The position numbers and the translations under genes were made by a program. Shown one piece after another: positions 48,223 to 60,200 of a DNA stretch of 64,000 nucleotides (the stretch's first letter is position 1; each line of letters opens with the position of its first letter). Under the pieces are notes generated by a model. The model did not search any database and was not told the origin of the DNA. It saw only the letters and a list, made by a program, of their open reading frames with translations. The DNA is from Ridgeia piscesae. Its lineage: Eukaryota > Annelida > Polychaeta > Sabellida > Siboglinidae. The stretch lies in the NCBI GenBank assembly GCA_025642075.2, contig JAODUO010000077.1, positions 477,501 to 541,500 of the forward strand. The letters run 5' to 3'.

Positions 48223-51200
48223 GCATGCATACACACGCCACACACTCACTCACTACACACACGCACACACACACTCACTCACACACACACACCACCACAC
48301 ACACCCCACACCATCACACACAATACACACACACACACACACATACAAAACACCCCCAAACACCAAAAACACATCCTTTGTACCCTGCACACACACAATA
48401 CACCACAAACCCATACAACACTCCCTCCACAACAACACCCCTCACACACAAACACCCCTACAAACACACACACCATTCCGCACCCCCCCACCCCCACACA
48501 CACACACATAGACACACGCACGCACGCACACACATAGACACACACACGCACCCCTCGAGTAGCCTTGCTGAAGCTGGAGCTGCGGCGGATACGAGGGGAA
48601 CTGACCCCTTGTTTAGGGGTGCTGGGGGGCACAGGCTTCCAGTCCTTGGGAGTGGTGGAGGAGTCAGGGTGCTTCTTCGCGGGAACTGGGATGGCAGACA
48701 TGTCTGAGCGTGACCTGTGGGAGAGACAAAGTGAAAGTACACAGGTGTAACTATGTGGGAAAGACAAAGTGAAAGTAACTGTGTCTGAACCTATGGGATT
48801 CTAGGGATGCTTGGAATATAATCACTATCAAAGACATAAGTCAAATAGTATGATGGATTTTTCCATTTTTTCCATCTTTCGTTTGTGGCATATTTTCAAA
48901 GAAGCCCCATGAACTGTTTTTATTATTTACCTGATGTTTCCACTCTCTAGTATGTCACGATTTACTTATTTCATAATCACAATTATGAGTGTGAACTCCA
49001 TCAAGACTTTGCCAACAATGTTAATAACGGGAAATATGAGAAGTACATTACTACAGCGAGAAAACATCTAGAGCAAACATCGCTGCACATACGTGACAGT
49101 TGAACAACTTTCCTGTAGGTCTTTATAATACCAATCATCTTCTGAAACTACAATTTCAACAAAATATACAAAAAATGCATGTTTTCAACCAGACTTGACA
49201 GAGTCTTTGTTCAGCAACTATGCACGCAACGGATAGGTGAATTTCATATCATATCATAGATTGGTTATTGGACTATTCTCATTTTGCTGCAAGGAATGCT
49301 GAGTAAGCTGAATAGAATGACAACAAAGGACAATGTGGCAGTACCTTCTGTGTGTCCTCACAGCCTTGGGTGGTGTGACAGCCACCTCTGCGCTGCTCCC
49401 TCTGCTAGGACTGCTCCCCTGCCTCCTCTCCGAACTCCGAGCTGGCGAACTGTGCTCCGAATATGCCCTTCTCCGTGTTGGCTTGCTCCCGATCACATCC
49501 CGGGAGGGAGTTTTGAGGACTGGGGGTTTCTGGGTCAGCCTGTCCCCCACTGTTGCCCCTGTCTCTGGCTGACCATTGACTGCACCGACGCTGCAAGATC
49601 GTTTCTCGGTCGGACCAGTTCGGACTTTTCTGTGTGGCTCACGGGCCGATCGCCTGGTGGAGGACTGACGCTGCAAGGGGAGACGACTGTGTTCCACTGG
49701 TAGACCGTCACCACATTGTACACGCTGCCCTCCGGCCGTTTGACCGTAGGTGACCTTCTTGTGTCAGAGTCTCCGCTGGCGTTATTTCTATCTCGGTGAC
49801 GTTTCTGACGTGACTCGGTCGTGACACTTCGTCGTACACTGCCTTCTTCTCTCAATCGCTCTGACACCGCCACTTTCTCGGTGGGCCTCATGGGGGAGCC
49901 ACTGGTGCGACGTCGCCTGGAACTGACACTAGGTGGAGCCACTGGGACAGGTGCTTCTAAGAGGACGTTCTCCAGTTCGCTGTCGTCTAGTGTCTGCGTT
50001 GTACTGGGGGACACCTCCGTTGACATCTTCCCGTCTCTCCGCGTCGTCTTCTGGTGCTTCTGTTGGGGACTCTGCCCTAGGGTACGTCTACTCTCCGATG
50101 ACGAATCCTTCCGTTGCCGTGATGATGGGGAATTCTGCAGGGAGTCATGTCCACTCAAGCTGTCTTCCGAGTCATTCTTTGCAACTCTGTCGACTGCGCC
50201 ACTGCTGTGTGTGCCCGTTGTTGAATCCACCGAGCTTCTCCGGGAATGACTAGAACTGCGACTGCTCACTGAGCCCCTTCTTCGCTCAACTCCGTCCGTC
50301 TCTCGGTCGGAGCTTCCGTCTCGTCTACACTGCAACGACTTCACAGACGACTTCCTGTGCACTCGCTTCCCACTGTCTGAGCCGTGCTCTTTCAAAACGC
50401 CTCTGTCCTCACTTGTGATGCCGTCTTTGTGTGACACTTGTGCGTCAGTGTCTGGGACATGACTTGGACTTCTCTTGCAGTTGTAAACAGGAATCCGTGA
50501 GTGAACAGTATCCGCAATGTCATGTGTGTTATCTTTCATGTTATCTTTCACGTCTTCCATCTGACCACCCGTTGTCTGACCACCCGCTGTCTGACCACCC
50601 GCTGTCTGACCACCCGCTGTCTGACTGACCATTGCGTCAACGTACATTGTGATGTCTGACTTATCAACAGACTTAGAGTCACCGTCTGCACTGTTCCTCA
50701 CGGCCTTGAGGGGCAGAGACACGTCCGGCCCAGTCTTTCGCTTGTGCATCTTGGCCGCCATCTTCATCTCCACCAACATGCCCTTGTCCCGCCCCACCTC
50801 CAGCCTCTTGATGAGAGCCTCTTGTATGCGGGGCGAGCTCGACAACAACGCCACTGAACCACCACGCTCGTCATCAAGTCCTAGTGTTGACTTCTGATCG
50901 TCCATGGTGATCTTCTGCTTCGTCTCAAGATGGCGCTGCTGTCTGTCAGGTGATTGGCTAACTCTGCTGCGACGCTCATCTTTGTGTTGCGGCACAAACA
51001 CTGGCGACACCTGTTGGCGCTTTTCTGAACTCATCGGGGAAGTCCAACACCCACTGTCGACGTCGCAGCCCAACTCTGCCTGCGTCCTTGAGATTGGTGT
51101 TGACGTGTGAGGTGCCCCTGGTGGTGAACTTTGACATTCCAGCATGTCGAGGCTTCCGCTGCTACTGTGGAGACAGGTGGTGCCATCTTCGTGCGTCCCA

Positions 51201-54200
51201 CTCCCCGCATTTGAACCTCGGCTGCTGCGACGACTCCCTTCGGCACTGCCACCAGGGGGCTCTGTGTCGCCACCTGGTGGGCTTCCGCCTGGTGGACTGC
51301 CACCATTATTTGTATCTGAAACAGGAAACGGAAAAACATCAGACCGGCTATTCCCTGTCAATAGTGGATCTGTTGAATCAAGTTAATAATTAATCAGACA
51401 TGATTGTGATTCAACAGTTCAAGCATTTTACTGTCCATTCTACTTGTTTGGATTTATACAATTCCAAAATAAACTCTCTAACTATGAATGTGTTTACAGT
51501 GTTTATCTCATTCTACGTAGTCACCATATAGATATTGTATTTTATTATTTATGAGCACAATAATGGATGTTCTATGCATACTTATTTGAGTTACTGTACT
51601 TGTTACAATGAGTACCTTGCAAGATGGATGAACAAAACATTTTGCAGCACAACACAAGTAGTTGAGTCAACTGCCTTGGTGTAACTGTTGATAACCCAGT
51701 CAGGGTGACTGACCTAGAGTAGGTGTGAATTACCTAGAGTCAGGGTGACTGACCTAGAGTCGGGGTGACTGACCTAGAGTCAGGGTGACTGATCTAGAGT
51801 CGGGGTGACTAACCTAGAGTTGGGGTGACTGACCTAGAGTCGGGGTGACTGATCTAGAGTCGGGGTGACTGACCTAGAGTCAGGGTGACTGACCTAGAGT
51901 CAGGGTCACTGACCTAGAGTCGGGGTCACTGACCTGGATGTTTCCCCCGCTGTGTGTCAGGGCTGTCATTGTCATCATCAGGGGGCGGGGGTGGGGACTT
52001 GGGTGTGTCCCTGCCCTCCTCCCCCTCCGCGTGTACAATCACAATGTTAGAGTCGGCCGAGTCCCCCAGAGCCGCAACCGCTCGCACGGTCAGTCTGTAA
52101 CAGTGACCAGTCGGCTCAATGGGGCTGGACAGGCAGGACAACGGGCAGTAATGAGAGTGGACGCCCTCGGAGAAGACCACAGCTGATATGGGATAACTGT
52201 GAGAAGAATGACTGGGTGATAATGGGAGGGAGAATGAGAGTGGGAGATGGGGAGTGGAGGAGACATAAGTGATGGGAAAAGATTGAAAACAAGAGCCTAG
52301 ATCAGTGTCAATGCTAAGGAGAAAGGTCAAGGCCAACCTCGAATTGTATGGAATGGTCAAGACCAGTCTTGGATGGAGGGAGAGAGAGGTCAAGAACAAC
52401 TTCAGATACAGTGAGAGAGGTCAAGGTCAGCCTTGGATATAGAAGGAAAGGTCAAGGCCGGTCTTCGATAGGAGGGAGGGAGAGGTCAAGGCCAACCTCG
52501 GATTAGAGGCAGAGAGTGGTCAAGGCCAGCTTCCTATACAGGGAGGAGAGAGAGGAGAATTACTACATTACTGTGGCTTCATTCCCAGAACTGTAACATA
52601 ACATCACATACCATTTTAACCCATTTTAAGGTACGTTCTTGTCCAGCTCAGTCTTCAGTCTAGAGAACTGTTTAAGTTAAACACACTGTGCTCTCTCACA
52701 GACAGGTTCAACTCAATGCAACCTCAACTTCAGGGAAGTAGTCGGCCTCACTGCAATTGCTGTGGTAAGATTATCTGTACACAAAATATCCACCACTCTC
52801 TATAGCCAGGTATTCTATCATACAGCAGAGTGAACTGGAGCAACATAGAGTAAACAAATGTGTCCCACATTCAGAGGATTTGAACATCGACTCTCTCAAC
52901 CGAGTCTGATGCTTCAGCCACTGCACTACAGCGCACTATTATCAGGCGACACATTTAAAAGTACGTAATTCTTGAATAAGTTCTTGATTAGTTAATTATG
53001 ACATTAACCCAGCAGTGAAATGTAAACTGAACTGACGGAGTGTCTGTAAGTGTTGGTGTGATAAAGACAAGACAGCAAGGATGGAGCCAGTGTATACCTG
53101 TACGTGTTGGTGCTAGAGAGACCTTCTACGAGTGCCTTCATTTGTGTGCCGGCCACCATGCCCTTGGCACAGCCATTGGCATACACTCGGTACCCTGTCA
53201 ACAGACATCACAGTGTCACCAGTGGGACAGTTTCTTACTCACTCAACTACACTGACTTGCTCTGCTACAAACACCTACAGTTACTCAAACAGAAGATTAA
53301 ACGTAGCAAGATTCACACATTAGAAAGCACACGGCGTATACAAGTTGGTTAAGTCCTCACTCATATTGTAGTAGATGTGACATGTAAACCAGGGTAGGAG
53401 GAGAGGATGACTCGACAAATCATGTGATTTATCTGTCTAAGGCACCAAACACCTCATAACATTGGATCTGTATCGAAAGGATCAATGTTGCAGACTCGTA
53501 AAAAAAGTTATATACAAACTTTCAACTCTGAACACTGACAAATGACAAAGCGTAAAGATCACCTATTTGCATATTACAAATATTATTACTGTTTTTAATT
53601 TGCACGCTATAGAGGAAATGTTTATTTTGTCTTCTTATAATAATTTTCATGACAGGTTTATCTTACCAATGATTGGCTTGTTGCTCAGTTTGCCCGAGCT
53701 GCTGTGTATTACTGATGCCTCCCACTGGAGGACGCCACTGGTTGCTGTGCGCTGGAAGATGCGCAGATTCTCGGGTGGTGTCGGAATGCCAGGGGCTGGG
53801 GTACTAGTGGGGGAGGATGGAGACAGACTGCACCGGGAGGATCCTGTCAGCAAATACACTTCATTACACACTGCAATGGGAGGATCCTGTCAGCAAATAC
53901 ACTTCATTACACACTGCACTGGGAGGATCCTGTCAGCAAATACACTTCATTACACACTGCACTGGGAGGATCCTGTCAGCAAATACACTTCATTACACAC
54001 TGCACTGGGAGGATCCTGTCAGCAAATACACTTTATTACATACTGCACAGGGAGGATCCTGTCACCAAATACACTTCATTACACACTGCAATGGGAGGAT
54101 CCTGTCAGCAAATACACTTCATTACACACTGCACTGGGAGGATCCTGTCAGCAAATACACTTCATTACACACTGCACTGGGAGGATCCTGTCAGCAAATA

Positions 54201-57200
54201 CACTTCATTACACACTGCACTGGGAGGATCCTGTCAGCTCATTACAATGAATGGGGGTCTGTCAGCAAATACAATTCACACTGCACGGGAGGATCCTGTC
54301 AGCAAATACACTTCATTACACACTGCACTGGGAGGATCCTGTCAGCAAATACACTTCATTACAAAAACCCACCGGAGGATCCTGTCAGCAAATACACTAT
54401 TACACACTGCACTGGGAGGATCCTGTCAGCAAATACACTTATTACACACTGCACTGGGAGGATCCTGTCAGCAAATACACTTCATTACACACGGACTGGG
54501 AGGATCCTGTCAGCAAATACACTTCATTACACACTGCACTGGGAGGATCCTGTCAGCAAATACACTTCATAAAAGGATCCTGTCAGCAAATACACTTCAT
54601 TACACACTGCACTGGGAGGATCCTGTCAGCAAATACACTCCATTGGCTTGGGTTGTGACAATGATAAGGGTTGATCCAAATAGCAAGTCATGTCGAATAT
54701 GTGCAAACAAATTATTAGAAAAGCTATTAAAATACAACTCACCTGTTTTGAACAATAAACAATTTCCCGGCAAGAATTACCACTAACTTTGGAGCTTCTA
54801 ATGGACACTTTCAATCCACATCTGTGGGTCTTTATCACACACTGTTGTCGTCTAACAGAATTTGATATTTTTCTAGATACGCCTAGTTACAAAACAACCC
54901 AACAGAGGGCACTTGCCAGGCTGTAGTTCAGCTGAAGTGTCACCAGGGTGCGCCACATGCAGATGGTCCTCCGTGTCGATACTCAGACGAATGTCACAGC
55001 TAGCTCCTGCATTGCAAGACAACTTGATGTAGTCACAATAGGACATCTTTCAATCTGTCAAATGACAACTGAGAAACTCTGTACCAACCACTACCCAGGT
55101 TATACACTGTACTAGTCATTCAAAGTTCAGACAAACATATATTTGTAAGGGCGAAAGAAAAATATTGTAGATACCCCTATCACTGGATGTCATTACTATG
55201 CAATGCTATTTGTCCAGAAATAATTGATTAATTATTTACATATGTCTGTAACGTTTGCATTTATTGCGTTACGTATTGTACATATTCATGCACCAGTCTC
55301 GGATATGATACTGCATTGGAATAGTTATTATTGCATTATTACTTCAAGACACAGACCAATGCCATCTGGGCTGTCATACCCTACCGGTATCACCAGGGTT
55401 TGTGATATTTTACCTGTGTCATCATGTGATGTCCTACCAGTGTCATCATGTGATTTCCCCCTTTGTGTCATCATGTGATATCCTATCTGTGTTGCCATGT
55501 GATATCATATCTGTGTCATCACATGATATCCTACACATGTCATCATGTGATATCCTACCCATCTCATTGCATGCTATTCTACCAGTGTCATTGTGTAATA
55601 TCGTACCCATGTCATCGCGTGATATTCTACCCATGTCATTATGTGATATCCTACCTGTGTCATCATGTAATATCCTACCCATATCAGTGTGTGATATCCT
55701 ACCTGTGTCGACATGTGATATCCTACATGTGTCATTGTGTGATATCCTAACTGTGTCATCGTGTGATATCCTACCTGTGTCGTCCTGGTCGGCTGAGATG
55801 ACTCCTCCTTGAAAGACGTAGTTGGAGATGGATGTGAGGACCTCCTGGAGCTGGGACACCTGGGAACAGACGACACAACTCATGGAGCCAGCGTAGTTGC
55901 TCACATCACAATCACAAGTATGTTGACAACATCTACCGAGCGTTGTCATCCTCACAACAATGTTTATCTGTGCTCCTCTTGGCACCCCTGTCATCAGGAG
56001 TGAGGTTGGCCATAGTTACCATCGTCTTTTTCTTCTTCTTTTCTTTCCTTACTTTTCTCTCACTACGTTCTCCAACTCCTTCTATCTTTTGCTGTTTTCT
56101 CCATTCTCCTCCCACTCTTTCCAGATCTCTCTTAACGCAGTCCTCCCTTCGCAATCTCGGTCTTCCTCACCTTTTTCTCTCCATTTTCTGTGCATCTGAT
56201 ATCTCTGCCTGTTGTTCATCTCCCATTCTTTCCACAGAGCCTGCCCATTTCAACCCACTCCTCATCAATTTCATCCTAAAACGTCCCTTCACTCCAGCCT
56301 CCACTCTCAGTTTGTCCATTCTTCTCTTCCATTCCCTTCCCTCCCACAATTCTGCGTATCCAGTTGTTTTCGCAAACCTGCCCCTTCTACTGTTTCTCTG
56401 CTAGTGCCATTGTCTCTAGGCCACACGTGTCAGTCGCATGTGTCGTACATAACCAGACGCCATCACATCTGCCAAACCAATGTCTGAATGCTCAACATGT
56501 TTGGCATCCATTGTTGATGGCTTAAAGGACCAACCTAGCAACAGGTCACGTGATTGATACGTCAATAATATATTCAATTCGTTTTCAACATACAACGTGG
56601 AGCCAGTGCATTTGGATAAAATTACTGCATAAATTGTCAACTACATATTCCTTTGACAGTTCTTTGGTTATATTTTAAGAAATAATCTTGTAATAAACAC
56701 TGACCATTTACACGAGCCTGGTCATTTAAAACTTTTATGTAGCTACCTGTTTCTGGAGGCTTTGGCAGGTCGTCTCAAGTTCTGATTCTTTGAGGGACAA
56801 ATGAACCTGCTGACTCGCGTCAACCGACAGCTGCGATGACTGCTGACGTCCCTGTGCTGACTGCTGACATAGGTGACTGTGGAAACACAACACAATCAAC
56901 ACAATCAAATGATAGTGCACTCACAGGCTGTTGATTAGTCGCTGGTGAAATGAGGGTGAAAATCATTTAACGTACCACCCAGAGAATGGATAAACCAAAG
57001 CTGGTGGACCACAGTTCAAACTGGTAGTGACGTCGACCCAGCAGTGTTTATTATTTAATTTCATCCATAATGTTTTTGTGTACTATTAATGTAAATTGTA
57101 TGTGTTTATTTATTAATTATTTCTAAATCAGCTCTTTTAAAATTTTATTTAATATATATTTTTTATTTATATACCTGTAACATAGTTTTATTTAACTTTT

Positions 57201-60200
57201 GCCATGCCCGAGAGCATTTGATCCTAAGCAGATTTGGGGCTATATAAATGTCTATATTATTACTGCCCTACTTTCCCCAGCCATTGAATCAGTGCATGCT
57301 GTCTGGCATGTGTTATTGTTCTTTGTATTTATCTACTTCTGAAATATGTCAATGTGCATAAATATGTCTTTGCTGTCCTTGATTTGATTCCAATTGACTG
57401 CAGCCCATAGCTTTACGCAGAGACCCGTCCACCCGTCATTTGGATGGATAAACCCTGTTTTGGATGGGTAGAAATCTTCGCTAATGTCAGTTATGCCTTA
57501 GAAATGAGTGTTAATGGTGTCACATATGTGCTTCTAGCCCATTTCAGGTCAGAAAACATTCAACATTTGTAAACTGGCCTAACAGTTGACATCCCTGTGT
57601 CTACCAATAAAATGTGTGACTAGCAAAAATTAGATCCTGCATAAAGCCCTGCTGCAGCCAAAACATCTGTTTGTATTGCAATTTGGTTGTATTCGACATC
57701 GGCAGAACAAAAACGGTTAACAGACCTGTTTCTGCTTTCGAGTGCTGTAGGTGTCTCTGTTGTGCTCTGACTTGACTTGGCCTCCTCCGCCAGATGCTTG
57801 TGGTTGACAAGTTCTTCCCGTGAACACAGCACGTCACTCTTCCAAGTCTGCAGCGACTGCACCTAAACGCCAGATACCAAACATGACTCTACACCCTGCG
57901 TCATGTTTATTCATATATTTAACACACTTCATGATGATCATTCTTAATAATTAAAAATTATGTTACTTATCAAAATCTAAGTAAGTTTACATTCCCTCTG
58001 CCTCTGGTATGTTTGTTATCAGAGATTGTACAAAAGAAGATTTAAAAACCAAATATAAATATTCCACACGAATCAAATTATTTTCAAAAATTGAAGCCAG
58101 ATGTTTCTGTCTGAGCTTTGAGATCACGGCCATCTTTGGCTCGTTTTCAAAGTATTTGTATTGACTGCAGCCCCCGGGATATAATCCACATCAGGACACA
58201 TTCAAACAGATAGTATGTATTTAACGTCAGAAACAAACGTTGTGTAAGCCATAAATAATTATTAGTTTGCCGATGTGTGAAGGAGTTGGACTATTTAACA
58301 AACACTTTAAATCCAGGAGTAGCATCTCGATTGTTACCATGGCTCGATTGGTAGACGTGTTCGTTACGTGCGTTGGCATTTACAGAAGGACACTGGTTCG
58401 AACCCGACACAAAACCACTGATATCTGTTTTTTACCTTTTTGTTTTTAAGTTTTCACAAAATAGTAATTATAAATCGAATCATAAAGCAATAATGTAGAG
58501 GACTGATTGTATTTGTTTGATTTTTTATAGTAATTATCTTCTACACCACAAAAAAAAAATGTTAATTATACATAACAGTGATGTATATTTCTAAATTTCA
58601 TTTATCAAGACAAATCACAATTTGTTTTCACGTGTAGTAACACTAATTTAAATTTACAAATATACATCATTGGTATATACAATTACCATATTTTCATCAC
58701 AAATAAATAATTACTACAACAATAAAAACACAAGCAGTACATCATTCACTGATTTAAAATAACTGACCTCCTGCCACAGGTACTTGAGGGCGTCCATCTG
58801 TAGGTGGCGCAACTGTTTCTCCTCCTCGTACAACCGTTTCTGTCTGTGAAATGACAAACAACATCAGCATGAATTACACACAAGGCAACTGACACAACAT
58901 GGCAGCTGACACCCCTACAGAGCAACCAGCAAAACACTATTTTATCTTAATTTTATCTTTACTTTTTATCTTATTTTATTATGATTTGTTTAATCTTTTT
59001 TACAGCGAACTAATTTGTTGATTTGAATACTCTTATAAATAACCTTTACAGTCACTAGTAAGGTCTTCATTTGGAAATAACCAGTACATGCAATTTTTCA
59101 CCAATTCAACACGAGACATTTTTCACAATTTCAGTGTTCTCAACACAAAATGTGAAAACTGTACACAAAACATTCCAATAATGAATGCCCGCTGCAACAG
59201 GGGGAGCCCCCTGCACAGTGGCAGTGGTGTGTCATGGAAATGATGCTCTCTGTGACATGTCTCATTTTACACTTTGAAAAGCTTCTTAGATTTAAGAGTG
59301 GATTGCGTTTTATGGAGGATATTTTAAATGAACACACCCCATTAGTGCAGCAATGCCCAGGTCATGTGGACATTCACTGTTCATTTACCCTCACTGCTGA
59401 ACTCACCCTTGAGAGGGGCAAACATTACCCCAGTAGTGACGTGATTCTACAGAGGCCTGTGTTACTGAAATGGTTGTATTACTGCTGTGTTCTTCAGTTG
59501 GGTGTATAACTGCGTTGGCTGCATTACTAAGGTGGCTCTAGTACTAAGGTGGCTTTAATCCTGAGGTGGATGTATTACTGGGATGGCTGTATTACTGGCT
59601 ATAAATATGCTGAGGATGGTGTATTACTGAAGTGGCTTTATGACTGAGGTGGTTGTATTCATGAACTGACTGCATTACTGAGGTGAATGCATTACTGAGG
59701 TGGCTGCATTACTGAGGTGCCTGTAAGTGAGGTTCCCCTGAGCTGTGTACCTGCTGAGCTCCTCAGTGAGGTGTCTGATGTGTGCCTCAGGCGCGTCTGT
59801 CTCTCAGCTCCTGCTTCAGCCTCAGTACGGCCGGGTCCTTGTGCCGCGTGTGGAAGCCGCGCCAGAACGCCTGCAACTTGGTGGCAGCCAGGGTCTCCAC
59901 TGTAAGTAGCAGCAGGGAAAGCTTTACGTCCTCATGGTAACCATGTCATGTTGTATATTCTGATTTTCAATGGGCCATCATCTCCCAACACACATCCACT
60001 CGCCCACCCGTCCGTCTGTCCAGCCGGCCGTCCAAAGCCCACCTACCCACCCACGCACACACACACCACATATACAACAGCTTTAGCTGTAACAAGCCCA
60101 ACTCTAAAAGGGAAAGGAGGAGTTCTTACAGAGCGCTGTATCCAGTCCTCAAAACTGATCAAGGCACTTTACAGGTTACTCCCTGACAGACCTGTTTAAT

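Noticed and set aside
47865..48707. 280-codon His/Thr-rich frame
   Set aside because: Translation of CA microsatellites running into the antisense of a real exon.
58325..58420. tRNA gene on the plus strand
   Set aside because: A- and B-box motifs are present but spacing is too long and the ends do not pair as an acceptor stem; treated as a tRNA-like relic.
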